From Chara braunii (taxonomy: Eukaryota > Streptophyta > Charophyceae > Charales > Characeae), in the NCBI GenBank assembly GCA_003427395.1, contig BFEA01000245.1, positions 1,065,065 through 1,123,391 on the forward strand: a stretch of DNA of 58,327 bases. Direction: 5' to 3'. Position 1 is the first letter of the stretch, and each line of letters opens with the position of its first letter. A program made the position numbers and the translations under genes. The notes below the pieces were generated by a model. The model saw only the letters and a program-made list of their open reading frames with translations, made no database searches and was not told where the DNA came from. Shown piece after piece: positions 11,239 to 22,130 of this stretch.

Positions 11239-11676
11239 ATGCAGACGATGGGAAGAAAAGATGAGGAAAAAGGTAATCCAAGGGAACTTTTAATTCCTCT
11301 GGTGATTTCCCCATTTTCCTACGGTCCAATGGTGCTGACTAGGAGGGACAACGATAAAGCACTATCCCTCGTCGGGATCCCAACTACGGGCCCCCCTGCG
11401 GATTCTACACGGATCGAAGGGACTCCATACCAGATCCTACAGGGAAATGGGACGTGTGCAATACTCCCCTTCCCGAAACGAGGGAGGCATATTGCTACAA
11501 ACCCACAAGGCAATAAAGTCATTCTTCATATAGCATGTCTACTTCTTCAGGCAGAGGTGCGCCTCCTCGACCTGAACTCAGACTCTCTGTTGGATATTAT
11601 CCTTCTGGAAGAGTTGACGGCGCAGGAGGTGGCACGCTGGCTCCATAACAATGACGCAGCGGATGAGTTTGCCTAA
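11239..11676 (+). CDS. Unassigned LINE middle ORF (145 aa)
   Basis: An open frame between ORF1 and ORF2, undamaged although its neighbours are broken. It contains EGTPYQILQGNGTCAILPF, then a hydrophobic stretch VILHIACLLLQAEVRLLDL, then LLEELTAQEVARWLHNNDA. I do not recognise a family. Plant L1 elements normally carry two ORFs, so it may be the real C-terminus of ORF1 reached after frameshifts, or a lineage-specific addition. Confidence 0.4.
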   Translation: MQTMGRKDEEKGNPRELLIPLVISPFSYGPMVLTRRDNDKALSLVGIPTTGPPADSTRIEGTPYQILQGNGTCAILPFPKRGRHIATNPQGNKVILHIACLLLQAEVRLLDLNSDSLLDIILLEELTAQEVARWLHNNDAADEFA

Positions 11677-11839
11677 GACCAATTTTCCATGAACATATAT
11701 TTAAAAGGTAAAGTCAGAAAGGGTAGCGTTGGAAACGCCCCCTCTGTGGCAGAATGGAAGGGGGATCCCTATCAAAAAGTCGGTAACTAGCCGTATCCAA
11801 AACCCTCACGGTCGAGGCTCTGGTCATGGTTCTACCAAG

Positions 11840-12580
11840 TAGAATCAGACTTCTGACCTAGAACGTGCGAGGTTTTGGTGAAAGAAATAAAAAGTTTAAA
11901 AAGTCAGGGTTTAAAGCCTCGCTCCACTCCCAGAATGTGCAGATCGCATGCCTACAAGAGACAAAACTTACCAGAGCCAAGATCAATTCTATTCAACATT
12001 GGTGGGAAGGCCCACAGGTTTGGTCTCCAGCCGTGGGATCTAAAGGGGGTGTTGCTATTTTAGTTAATAAAGATTTGGATATTACAGTCCTGGACCAGTA
12101 CTACGACATTAATGGTCGCTGGGCCTGGTTGAAGTTCATGATAGACTCAGAGGGTTGGGCCATCATGACAGTATATGCTCCGGTGGAATACCCCACCAGA
12201 GTGGAATTCTTCGAAAACCTACCTGCATATCTCCCAGACACGAAGAACCTGATTATATATGGAGATTGGAACACGGTTTTGAATGCAGGCTTGGATACCC
12301 TCACAGCGAAACCACTAAAAACAGATTTGTTAAGACCAGCCACGTTCTGTGAAACCCAAGGCTTGTTTGATGCCCATAGGATCTTTAACCCACAAGACAA
12401 CGGATCTACGTGGTTTGCCCCCCCCTCCCAACTTTAACTACACCCGCCCCGAGGAAAGACTAGATTTCTTCCTTACCCGGGGATCGTCGGGGAACCATGC
12501 TATATGGTGCGACGTGGTCCCTGGTTCATTGTCTGATCATCACCCACTGCCACCCAATCCTTTTGGACATACTTCCTAAA
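11840..12580 (+). pseudogene. LINE ORF2: APE-like endonuclease domain
   Basis: The start reads R-L-L-T-stop-N-V-R-G-F-G: a TAG replaces the Trp that normally precedes NVRG. Then QIACLQETKLTRA (catalytic Glu), GGVAILVNK, MTVYAPVEYPTR and IIYGDWNTVLN (Asp and Asn) match the exonuclease-endonuclease-phosphatase fold. After a frameshift near 12420, RPEERLDFFLTRG and GSLSDHHPL give the last Asp and the catalytic His. All active-site groups remain readable across two frames. The domain nicks target DNA to prime reverse transcription. Confidence 0.85.
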
Positions 12581-13063
12581 GATACACTGGAGCGACATCG
12601 CCAACCTTTTAAGTTAACATCAATCTTTTAAAAGACCCAGGGGTCATTGAGTGGGTTAACACTCATATGTCCAACTGGGCCCAGACAAAATACTTATTTG
12701 TAGGTCAGCTGCAGTGGGCAGACACAGGCATCGCGATTGTTCAGCAGGCCCTGATTATCTTCTCAAGAATGCAAGCCACCAATAAAAGAGATAAGCCATG
12801 CAGAATCCCAAATGGGCAAAGACCCTTTTTCAGACTCTTATTGGGGGGAATCTGCAAGTTAGCTTTAGTACACCTAGAAGCTTTAGAAATCCTGAAACAA
12901 TCAGAGTGGTTGGACTTTCTTAACCTCAGAGGGATCGTGAGGTATGACAAGATGACAAAATTGACCTCCCGGTCCCTCCACCAAACTCAGTCGAGAGCTC
13001 TAATTAGGGAATCTATACATCCTTTTTTATCCATCGGCTCCAGTTGCTGTAAATACGGTAGAG
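12581..13063 (+). pseudogene. LINE ORF2: linker between endonuclease and reverse transcriptase
   Basis: Frame-broken coding with HMSNWAQTKYLFVGQLQWAD at about 12664 and a basic region after it. It corresponds to the poorly conserved connector in plant L1 ORF2. No motif of its own. Confidence 0.5.
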
Positions 13064-14469
13064 ATGTGTAGTTATGCATTGGAATACTACAAAGATATTG
13101 TTACCACCCGAAGACCTCTGGACCCACCTCAACTTGATATGTCAAAAATATCCTCCTTTTGGGATGAGATGCACTACACAATTTCAAACTTTGCGGCCTG
13201 TGTGGAGGTGGGGGAACTCTTGGTGGCCGCCAAGGTGATGGCCAAAGGCAAATGCCCAGGCTTGGATGGCTTGCCAATAAAATTATTCTTGGCCACATGG
13301 GGTGCCTTTGGCCCCTTTTTGTGTGAAGTTTATAATGAGGCCCTGTCAACAAGACGGTTCCCAAAGGGTTTCACTCAAGGTATGATCTCGCTTATGTACA
13401 AAAAAGGGGATAAAAGAGATGGTCGAAACTGGAGACCAATTTCAATCATAAATGTTACCTACAAAATGTTTGCAAAAACGCTGACCCTTCGCCTAGCTAA
13501 ACTGCTCCCAGGCCTAATAGGCTGGGAACAGGGCGCCTTTTTAAAAGGAAGGTCTATTTTATAAAACATTACAGCGACTGTTCAGACTCTGGAAATTATT
13601 GCCAAAGAAAAGAGGGATGTCGCGGTCCTTCTCCTGGATATGGAAAAGGCCTACGTAAACGTAGGGTGGAGTTTGTCCACTCTACCCTAATAAAATTGGG
13701 TTTTGGCCCAGGATTTCGTACCTGGGTTAAGGCAAGCTATGAACAGGCGACGTAAGTAGTTATTGTCAATGGTTGCATCTCTGAAGAGTTCTTGCTGACA
13801 AGATCGTTGCGTCAGGGACGCCCATTAGCCCCTTTGCTTTTCGTCCTTCAGCTTGAAACATTGCTGGTCAACATCAGAAGCAACCCAAACATCTTTGGAG
13901 TAAGCCTTCCTTCAGACAGTGAGTGGAAGGGTGGAGCAATCGCAGACGACTTAATTATAGCTTGCGATAACCATCCCATAGTTTTGACAAAACTACGTAG
14001 GACTATGGATACTTACTGTGAACTATCTGAAGCTTCCATAAATTGGGATAAATCTAGCTATTTTCTCCCTTCAACCCGGGTGTTGAGCGTGGATTGGGGG
14101 TTGAAACAGATTCCAACTAGTTCCTCGGACAGGTTTCTAGGTGTGCAGGTATCGCTGGCAGACTGCTCCGAAACTCAAGACTCTCTGTTGGCAGCGGCCA
14201 AGATTGCTAGCTGGAAACAAAATTTTAAACTTTCACAGTTTAGACGAGCATTGGTCATTACTTCTATGACTTTCTCCCTCATATGGCTTCCTCTTTCAGT
14301 TCACCTTTTGGGAGGAAGGGCCTATGCTCGCATCAAGAGAGACGCAACCCGATATCAGTGGAAACCTGCAGCAGCCATACAGCAAGGGTTTATCTCTAAA
14401 GTTGTGTGGGAATCAGTAGCGCTAGCCCATAGTCAGAGGGGGCTAGGCATCCTTGATTCTGTTCAGTAG
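13064..14469 (+). pseudogene. LINE ORF2: reverse transcriptase
   Basis: AAKVMAKGKCPGLDGLPIKL (about 13227) is the LINE motif 0/1 region with G-x-D-G, and ISLMYKKGDKRDGRNWRPIS the motif 2 region. TAA at 13562-13564 interrupts; the frame then gives AVLLLDMEKAYVNVGW (motif A Asp). A shift near 13650 leads to LRQGRPLAPLLFVLQ (motif B) and AIADDLIIACDN (motif C, a variant of FADD). All catalytic aspartates are present although the frame is broken. The frame then runs to a stop at 14467-14469. Confidence 0.88.
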
Positions 14470-15075
14470 AACCTGGCGTTGCTAGGGAAATGGGTGATTG
14501 CTGCCGCTTTTGGCTCACGAGGGAAATTTCAGGTGCTCTTGCAAAGGAATGGTCTTTATCTAGAGGCCAAGACGTCTGGTGTGTTTTTTTATTCCATCCT
14601 TTTGTTCCAGAAGAGTCAATCTAGATTTTGGCGAAGTATTCTACATATATGGCAAAGACTTTTTCCCCAAGTTCTCCGTGGACCTGAAACCAGGGGAGAA
14701 GTTTTGAATCAAATTCTTTTTGAAAAACCAGAAATCAGGACCACAAGGGGATCATGGCTTAAAGCAGACGGCAGTCCTGGTTCCTTCGGAAAAACCTGGA
14801 TAGAAAAAAGGGTAGTGCAGATCAAGGATATTTGGGACGGTGCACAAGAGGACTGGATTTCAGTAGCGGTTTTAGAATCAAAGTTTGGCAAACTTCGAAA
14901 TGTTGAGCGCAACTATGAGCTACTTCTGGCAGCGATACCCCATTACTGGGTGTTGATGCTACCAGTTGGGGTCGAACATGCTCAGGGAGCCTGGGTGCCC
15001 GACCCTGAGGAGGGAGGGCAGTTCTTAAGAATAGTCGGCCCGGCTCTCCCACAGGGAGTGGAGGTGGAAGTATGA
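14470..15075 (+). pseudogene. LINE ORF2: C-terminal domain
   Basis: The same reading frame continues after one stop. Trp-rich helical sequence (KSQSRFWRSILHIWQRLFP, SWLKADGSPGSFGKTWIEKR) matches the style of the region after the reverse transcriptase in plant L1 ORF2. No zinc-binding RVT motif is seen. Ends at 15073-15075. Confidence 0.6.
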
Positions 15076-15605
15076 GCTCGCGAGGGGGGACGGAAGCCCT
15101 CAACTTCGCTTAAGAAAACAAGAGATAAAAATATCCCCTCTAAAGTGGGGCTACCAGAATGCAGAGTCTGGAGCCACACTGCGGGAGGCAAAGATTCAAC
15201 CTCTGTGATATCTGAAGATGCAGGCAAACTGCAAATTGAGCCTCTACTATATGGGTGGAAAGTAATTACGAAACCAAATGCCCTCACCCCGGTCTCAACA
15301 TACAAGACTAAGGTAGGGGTATAAATTCTAAGGGCAGGAATTAAAAAGCAACCAGTTACAATGGCCACAGAACGATCAGCAAAAGAGTCAGGGTTCTCTC
15401 TGGGAAACCTGGACTTTTTTTTGGCAGGGACTCAAATGGATGGTTTCGCAGAAACAGGTCGGTCTGGCGTGGCTTCAGATACTATTGGTAACACCAGCGG
15501 CACTTTGGTTGGCCTCCAAAGGGATGGAGGTGGTCTTTTTTTTCTCGTTTTTATGTTTTTTATTTGTTTAAATATATACAAACTTGAAAAAAAACAATAA
15601 AAATA
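15076..15605 (+). other. LINE 3' untranslated region and A-rich tail
   Basis: Non-coding by stop density, ending in GAAAAAAAACAATAAAAATA at 15586-15605, the expected A-rich end of a LINE. The AATAAA inside it could serve as the polyadenylation signal. Confidence 0.6.
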
Positions 15606-15847
15606 TGGGGTCGTAGATCTCCAAAATATCTATAATAGTATATTTTGTATTATTTACTTCGTTTTGTTGGTGACCGCAGTTGAGATGTTCAAATTCCCAC
15701 CTCGATGAGGTCCCCACCGCTTTGCTGCGTATGCGTAGTCCGGATGTCGGCAAACTACGGATGTTAACAGTGGGGATGTTTAGTGATTTTTGTTAACAAG
15801 AATATCAAACCGAGCAAGACCCCAAGTTCCCCAACCCACAAGAGTCG

Positions 15848-15972
15848 AAGTTCGACGGGATCCGAACTTTAGTCATCGCAGGAAGTGGTGTTCGATTGAA
15901 ATGCGTAGACATCCTGGTTGTCGTCATCGAGGTGAAAAGGTGATTCATTGAAGTTCGACGAGATCCGGACTA
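15848..15972 (+). repeat. Two copies of the 22-24 bp near-palindromic motif
   Basis: AAGTTCGACGGGATCCGAAC at 15848 and AAGTTCGACGAGATCCGGAC at 15951, 103 bp apart. Members of the dispersed family also found at 17707, 17797, 17898, 19213 and 19285, and in Arm R. Confidence 0.75.
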
Positions 15973-15989
15973 CGCATTGTCTCTGCACA

Positions 15990-17163
15990 CGATCCGCCCT
16001 CTAGCATAGAGGATAAAGAAAAGCTCACGAATCATAAGAAGTTGTCCCCTGAGTGGAAAAACAAGGTCCTGTCTGTATTGAGTGGCAACAGGTTGAAGAG
16101 CAAGAAGCTCACACTTGCTGAAGGCATTGCGAACATTTTATAGAATGATGTGCAGGTCATTACGTCCCTCGCACCATTCACCAACGATCCGCAAGAGGCC
16201 CAGGTGAGGATCACAGAGTTGCAGGAGGCTGTGAATAACACGAAGTGCCACACTTGCGTGCTCGATCTCTATGAGCCAGTGGACCTGAAGCAGTGGACAC
16301 CCCAAGTATTTGAGTCTTTGCATTCGCTTCTCCAATTGTTGTTCCCGACATACCGAACTCTGGTTGCTTTTGTGCTGCAGCAGTGGGACCTTGCATTTAT
16401 GATCAATTTGCACCATCTTTCTGTCTTTAAGGCAATGGCAGGGAAGTGGGTGAGGAAGGCTCAACAAAAGAAGAGTTTTCTAATTGGGCACAATGCGTAT
16501 GCGACGGAGGATCGCCTTAATGTTCTGTTTAAGAGCGAAGATTTGCGGGAGAACACGTCTGTCGTATACGAAGGGAGGCTCGCGGAGGTTGGCGCCACAG
16601 TTGTTCGAATTCCTCAAAAATTAACCCCAACGGGCATTTCCGACATTCCCTTTAAGGCGTGCGATTAGTCACTTACCACACCAGGAAGAGAAGGCAAGGT
16701 GTATAAGGACATTGAATACAACCCAACCCAACTGGCCGGTCTTCTAGAATTCTTATGCAGAAAGGGAGAAGGAGTTGCCTTCCTTGGGAAGCCTCACGGG
16801 CAAGTAGTGTGCAAGATTCTTAAAAGCGATAGCCATGTTGTCGCTTTGGAAGGGAACTCGGAGTTGTTGAAGTTCACGATCGACTTCGTCAAAAGCGAGG
16901 TGAACTTGGGGGCAAGCAACTGCGAGTTCATGGTGAAGGAGGACAAACGGGAGCAGGTGTGGGACCCCAGTACAGACATGTGGTTCAAATTGTCCGAGCG
17001 AAAGAGGAACAAGATCTACAAGTTTCTCTTCTTGGATGCACGACCGAAAAAGGACGATGATCTTGAGTACATCCGCCGAAAGGAACAAATGCTGGCATTG
17101 TTGGACAACTACCATGACGCGTCGCGCAGGAATACGAAGTCGGGCGCAGAGCCGATCAACTGA
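15990..17163 (+). pseudogene. DNA-methyltransferase-like protein (Rossmann-type, inferred)
   Basis: An open frame with a stop just before 16144 and a TAG at 16666-16668; the second part (about 16700-17163) continues with good coding quality. CHTCVLDLYEPVDLKQW (about 16240) sits where amino-methyltransferases carry a catalytic D/N-P-P-Y-like loop. YNPTQLAGLLEFLCRKGEGV then FLGKPHGQVV and HVVALEGN (about 16720-16855) follow the order of motif X, motif I and the acidic end of strand 2 in such enzymes, but the glycine-rich loop is unusual. I infer an N4/N6-type methyltransferase ancestor. Family identity is not proven and catalytic competence is doubtful. Confidence 0.4.
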
Positions 17164-17399
17164 GGTGGAATGGGGGCATGACATGATTTGACACCCGCGG
17201 TTTATACATCCGGCTATCAAAGACGGTAGGTGGGTCATGGCAATTAGCGACGGGGATGGGGGCTGGTTCGCATGTGATCGCGAGTCGAAGGCCAGGTTCC
17301 TTGACATTGCCAGGGTGGGGGTCATCCAAAAGGTCATGCTCGAAAATGAACACATCCCAGACAATCATCCTTCCATCCATTCTACTGTCAATCGTTTGT

Positions 17400-18302
17400 T
17401 CCACAAAGTCCTCGACAATCGGTGGTTGGAACTGGATCGTGATTTTTTACAACTATGACTCGAGCCCCTGGAAAGGAAAGGTGGACTGGAAGTTGTCGCC
17501 TCCAGCTGGATCGGTGGGAACATAGGGGGGAGCCCTCCTCGTGGTGGAGGGGAAAGGCACGTCGATCAAGGGACTGGCGAAGGGCACCCTCTTAGTGGAC
17601 TCGATGGTCCGTCGGACGTGGACGAGGGGACGGAAGGTGGTGGAGGGCTGGTGGGGCAATATGTTGGTTGGCATTGCTTAGGGGCAGAAGTCTGGTTGAG
17701 GACTTCAAGTCCGTCCAGATCCAAACTTCGATTGAGGACATGCAGACTAATGGCTCGCCTCATCGTGCAGCCAGTGGATCCCCCTACAAAAGGCTGAAGT
17801 CTGTCGAGATCCGTACTTCGCGGTCTTGTGAGCCAGTACGGAAATCAGCAGTATTGGGCGACTCAGGGGAGGGTGTACGTGGCAAGGACACATGTCCAAG
17901 TCCGCTAGGATCCGCACTTCAATGGAAGGCAGTCTTCTATCTGCAGTTTTTGTTGAGAAGGGCGAAATATCTTCGAACATTGACGACGTACTTGTCGTGA
18001 CATTCGAGCAAGTGCTCGAAAGTGTAGAGCGTTCGGGGATTGCTCTAACTTCGACAAGACAACCGACCTTCAAAGTAGAAGGGCGGTCGATGTCGTTCGC
18101 TACGGCGTCGGGGGAAACGGACGAATGGGATGAAGGAGACAAAGCATATGTGGAGGATGAGGACGATGGCGGCGAAGAAACATTGGAACGGGGTGAAGGG
18201 GAGCACTCTGAAGAAAGCATGGAGGGTTCTGATTTGGATGGGAATGAAGATAATGTCGTCTTTGGGGAGTCGTCTGACGAGTTTGGGCGAGTGTACGGAT
18301 AA
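17400..18302 (+). pseudogene. Arm L acidic protein with K-S-x-x-I-x-T-S repeats
   Basis: Starts with NRWLELDRDFLQL (about 17418), matching SCRWLELTEDFYNL in Arm R, then the shared SSP-K-G-VDWK block (about 17462-17493). Three copies of an eight-residue repeat follow (SVQIQTS, KSVEIRTS, KSARIRTS) at about 17707, 17797 and 17898. The end is strongly acidic (VEDEDDGGEETLERGEGEHS) and closes with FGESSDEFGRVYG at about 18260-18299, matching SEESPDEFGQLYK in Arm R. Frameshifts break it into pieces. No known domain; probably a nuclear, disordered, element-encoded protein. Confidence 0.5.
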
Positions 18303-18386
18303 CATCGCGAGCATGGAGTCTTAGATGATACTATGCCAATGGATAACATCGCGAGCATGGAGTCTTAGACGATACTATGCCAATGG
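18299..18386 (+). repeat. Tandem duplication, 2 x 44 bp
   Basis: Two copies of a 44 bp unit (ATAACATCGCGAGCATGGAG...) at 18299-18342 and 18343-18386, differing at one base. It lies just after the stop of the acidic ORF. 44 is not a multiple of three, so the duplication itself shifts the frame of the downstream coding remnant. Confidence 0.9.
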
Positions 18387-18505
18387 AGGTGGAGACGCAG
18401 GTGATGCACGACCTCTCCACAACACATACAGGCTCGAGTTCAACCACTTCAGCCTGTGCCCAAACTTCAGCGCAGGTCTCTCAAGGGTTCCGTTACTTTC
18501 AGCCC

Positions 18506-18899
18506 TCATAATCCGGGTTGTCGTATGAATATCCACAAAGTTATCGATAGCATCCTCGGTGGCCAACCGGCGTCGACACAGTCGTCCGTTGCATTGGACG
18601 TTGAGGCATGAGGGGACGTTGAACTATCCGGGCCAGCAGCCAAACTGCCAGAGCCAACGTCTCCTCTTTTGACACAGACCGACGCAGTTGGCGGTGAGCG
18701 GGAAGTGAGGGAGGGACAACATGTCACATCTGCGAAAAGATTTAGGATCGTCGATCCAACTATTGCGGTGCTCGCATTGGCCACGCCCTCTGCAACGACG
18801 ACGGAAAGTGATGAAAAATGCCACTCTTCTCTCTACACCCACGTTGTAGACATGGGAGAAATTTGTCAGGAAAACGTGGTGGAGTTCAGATTCTTGTGA
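18506..18899 (+). pseudogene. Arm L: continuation of the acidic protein
   Basis: Reads IHKVIDSILGGQPASTQSS at about 18533, which matches IIDEVIDDILSDEHVSTHSS on the minus strand of Arm R near 56900. It continues to VVEFRFL and stops at 18897-18899. A stop at about 18609 interrupts it. Low-complexity Ser/Thr/Ala-rich; no domain seen. Confidence 0.45.
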
Positions 18900-19600
18900 A
18901 CTTCCATCAGCGTTATTGACGACGTCGGTTATGAAAGTGCACTCTGAAACAGGGCATGGTTTTTTAAACCACCAGCAATACAAATATGAAATTGCCCCTT
19001 CTGTTAGTTGCCCTGGTTTCTAAGGAGGGGCTGCGACCGCCGAGTGTAGAGCGAAAACTAAAATCTAAAGAGACATAATCATCGACATAACCTTTCCTTG
19101 ATGATGTTTCATAACTTTCATTCTTCTTTACAGCTCTCTCGGCAAACCCTTCCCAAACTATGGATGACTGAAGAGAAGGACAATTTCCTCCAGTCGGATG
19201 TGCTCGTGGGTTAAGTCCGTCGGGATCCATATTTCGACTGCCATTCAGTCTTGCAGTCACTCTGAGTGTGGTTTGCGTGGATGGAAGTCCGCCGGTATCC
19301 AGACTTCGTGGGCGACCACCCGTCTGCCTTCTGAAGTTGCTTCTGCTTGTCTTGTGTCTACAACTAGAGGGTCAAGCTCGCATGCATTGTTCGTTTTGCT
19401 ATCCGCTCGCACACACGTTGAGATGGCTAGATCGATAGAGATATGTGCTCAGTGTTTGTAGAGGTCCTCATCTTCTAGGTTGTGCCCTTCTTTTGTGTAA
19501 TACTTTCTTTCGATCCGAGTTGAAACACGTGTCTTCATTTCTTGTTTTTTCTTCTGTTTTACAGCGAGAAGGTCATCTAGCAAACATAGGTCCTCGAGAT
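18900..19600 (+). pseudogene. Arm L: spacer with two more K-S-x-x-I-x-T-S repeats
   Basis: Mostly stop-rich. One readable stretch (about 19198-19330) holds VKSVGIHIS and WKSAGIQTSWA, encoded by motif copies at 19213 and 19285, in the same codon phase as those at 17.7-17.9 kb. It may be an exon of the same ancestral gene. Confidence 0.4.
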
Positions 19601-19611
19601 ATTCGACGACC

Positions 19612-19830
19612 ATGTTGCAGAAGGTCCCGAAGTTGACGACAAAAAAAAAGGAAATCTTAAAGGCATCAGGGGTCGATGTCGAAACCAAAGAGAGGGAGCA
19701 TGCAATAGTCATTGAGTAGTGTTTTTCCCTTCTGGCCCCGAACAAGGGGACATATCCATGATTTGTGACTAGGGGTCGGACCGTGTATCGAAATTATTTG
19801 GCAATGTTTTGTGCTACGGACAACACTCCT
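19612..19830 (+). pseudogene. Conserved linker remnant shared by both arms
   Basis: ILKASGVDVETKEREHAIVI and later NKGTYP and FVTRGRTVYRNYLAM, with stops between. Arm R has MLKASGVDIEIGKKEHAIAI, KKGTYPRFVTRG and YAMYEKYLSM in a single open frame on its strand (55628-55984), so this is a decayed version of the same coding block. Function unknown. Confidence 0.55.
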
Positions 19831-20229
19831 TAGACCCTCGTTTCTCATTGGCCTTCGTGTGCGTTGTTCGGTGTGCAGTGCGCATAACAACGACTGGAGT
19901 GCGTGGGGGAAGCTTCGTTGCACCGCTTGTACATCATCACTTGTGGGCTCATGAAGACATTATATGAGGTTCGGTGCCGCCTCTCATAGTTTTGTCGAAC
20001 CTCTTCGACAACCATTTGTCTATTACGACAAAAGATATCCTCAACCTTTTGCATATCGACGACAAGGTTAATGATGAGGTTGTGAACTTTTACATGTTGC
20101 TTTTTGCATCGACCACATGTGCGACACTGAACTTGTCGTTGAGTCTTCGTGTCTTCAACTTCAATTCGTTTTTCTTCACTAAGTTGCAACTTCAAGGATA
20201 CAACGGGGTGCGAGGATGGGCGAAAGGAA

Positions 20230-20640
20230 CAAATGCATTTGATTATGATATTATCTTTGAGTCTGTCCACAAAGATAATGACCACCGAATCTTGCTTGCT
20301 ATCAACTTAAAAAACAATATCTTATAAGTTTTCGATTTAACTTCATTGCGTTATAGCTGATAGGGATTTCACAATAAGTCTCTTCAATTCGATTATACAG
20401 TATTTAGAAGAGGAAAGATTATAGAGCGAGTCTGATAGGAGTTGGAAGCCTATGACGCAAATGTTGTGATGGAAAGAGTTTCAAGACAAGTGGATGGAAC
20501 GAGTTGCGGGGTGTTCAGGTTGATGTTTGCAACGCTGTTACAATATGATCATCGACCGCCTTTCACATTCTCTCAAAGAGATATCCCGCGTATTAGACAA
20601 CAATTGGCAACCCGCATACTTGAAGCTTGTTGTCTTTGAT
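20230..20640 (+). pseudogene. Ulp1/SENP-type (C48) SUMO protease, C-terminal half
   Basis: SVHKDNDHRILLAINLKNNI (about 20260-20320) is the block that carries the catalytic His of Ulp1 proteases; His is present but the usual Trp after it is Arg. A stop follows, then VFDLTSLRYS, the block with the catalytic Asp. RQVDGTSCGVFRLMFATLLQ (about 20484-20545) holds the catalytic Cys in D-G-x-S-C-G. The C-terminus ends at IRQQLATRILEACCL. These enzymes remove SUMO-like modifiers; mobile elements such as MULEs and CACTAs often carry them. Stops make this copy inactive. Confidence 0.8.
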
Positions 20641-20974
20641 GCTCGTATACCACTTCCAAACTTCATATTGACATTGTTTTTTTCATTCATGAGTTGTGAT
20701 ACATATTCACCGCCTCACTTGATACGACAAAATGTGTGTCATTGCTTTATTTTCTTCTTACGAGTTTGTATTCGATGTGAATCATTATCTTCACTCAGAC
20801 GGATCTTCGATCTCCTGCGTTAGAAGTACTTTGTATTGAGGTTCATGTTGCAAATTCTTAAGTACGACAATCTAAAGAGAGGATATCATTAGCAATGTCA
20901 TTGCATTTTAGAATTGTTGAGTAATACGAAAAAAATAAAATGAGGTGCAAGTCATAATTCGACAATGTCAAATT
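20641..20974. other. AT-rich spacer after Ulp1
   Basis: No gene seen. It separates the protease from the subterminal repeats. Confidence 0.5.
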
Positions 20975-21112
20975 AAGTGTGCGATAATGTGATTGATTAT
21001 ACGAACATCACAAAGTCTCTTGTGTGTGCATATCCATTTAGATAAGTGTGCGATAATGTGATTGATTTCACAAAGATCACCAAGTCTCTTGCTCGTGCAT
21101 ATCCATTTATAT
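20975..21112. repeat. Tandem duplication, 2 x 69 bp
   Basis: Copies at 20975-21043 and 21044-21112 share AAGTGTGCGATAATGTGATT, AAGTCTCTTG and GTGCATATCCATTTA. Confidence 0.9.
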
Positions 21113-21399
21113 GCCTTGCGACTTCCTACATTGCAGAAAATCATGAACTCTGAATTTTATATCAGAAACCCTTAAACGTGATGAATTACACTCTTAGTAC
21201 GAATTTCATCATTTGTGTATAAAATTTCGATCTTCGTGTTGGTTTATTTTGCAAAGATCACTAAGTTTATAAACCTTCTTTGTGACAACCAGAAACCATT
21301 GTTGTGCAACACACGTCAAACTCTCCATATTATCGGTAAACATTTAATTATTTGACTACTCTTACCATCTCGGCGAGAGGATGGATGTGGCTATCATTG

Positions 21400-22050
21400 C
21401 AATTCTAAACAAGTCCAGATCTAATCAAACATCTTAATAGCCATCTCGGGCGCCTGCTACGATAAAATGACACCTTGCTAATCGCATTCATAAACAAGTA
21501 TGAATCTCAACACATATATAAACAATCGTCTCTAGTGAGAGGATGAGCGTGCCTATCATTACGATTTTAAACAAGTTCGGATCTCATCAAACATTCAAAC
21601 ACCGTCTCGTTCGAGTGGATGGACATGTCTATGTTACTTAGGACCAACTGAAAGAAGTATTATATGCAACAAGGATACAATGACATATAAACATGTATGG
21701 ATTTCATAACACATCCAAACAACTGTCTCCTACGAGAGGATGAGATTACCTATCGTTACGAATCTAAACAAGTCTGGATCTCATCTAACATCCCCACAAC
21801 CGCATCGTGCGAGAGGATGAGCATGTTTGTGCTACTTAGGAATAATCAAAGCAAACATGTCCAACAAGGATACAACAATGACACCTTGCTCATCACATTT
21901 ATAAATAAGTATAAATCTCAACACACTTCGGCATTTGGGGCGAGTAGATGGGCGTGCCTATAATTATACTTCCAAATCCGGATCTCATAAAACATAAAAA
22001 AAACACACTTGAGGGAGAGGATGGGCATGCCTAAGTTGCTTAGGCTGCAA
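21400..22050. repeat. Arm L subterminal repeat array
   Basis: Repeated blocks: AACAAGTTCGGATCTCATC, CATCCAAACAACCGTCTCG-like, GAGAGGATGAGCATGCC-like and CAAGGATACAA..GACACCTTGCTCATC. Units of about 75-110 bp sit inside a higher-order period of about 190-200 bp. The reverse complement of the same blocks fills 52430-53260. Arrays like this at element ends are typical transposase-binding regions. Confidence 0.7.
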
Positions 22051-22130
22051 CCAAAAATGAATTCGTTAGAAAAAGGACACAATATAATATTTTATTGTAA
22101 TGAATAACATGTTTTACATGCCTACATCAC

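Larger units (their letters stand above)
9360..15605 (+). mobile_element. L1-type LINE (non-LTR retrotransposon), decayed
   Basis: ORF1 with a zinc-knuckle-like motif, ORF2 with an APE-type endonuclease and a LINE reverse transcriptase, and an A-rich 3' tail (about 15586-15605), with no LTRs. That is the plant L1 layout. Length of about 6.2 kb fits a near full-length copy. The 5' border is not exact. Stops and frameshifts in both ORFs make it inactive. Confidence 0.88.
15610..22130 (+). mobile_element. Arm L: composite element with methyltransferase-like and Ulp1 genes
   Basis: Gene remnants on the + strand in order: methyltransferase-like (15990-17163), acidic/repeat protein (17400-19440), linker (19600-20000), Ulp1 protease (20230-20640), then a subterminal repeat array to 22130. 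The same parts from 17400 onward occur in reverse order on the other strand at 52358-57915. Matching ends after AATAACATGTTTT on both sides, which marks one border. The left border is uncertain because the LINE abuts it. Confidence 0.65.

Noticed and set aside
19449-19745. Minus-strand ORF opposite the Arm L linker
   Set aside because: The plus strand here matches an open coding block in Arm R, so the minus frame is a shadow.
21400-22050. CRISPR-like array
   Set aside because: Repeats are long, diverged and without uniform spacers, in a eukaryotic transposon end; the same array recurs inverted in Arm R.
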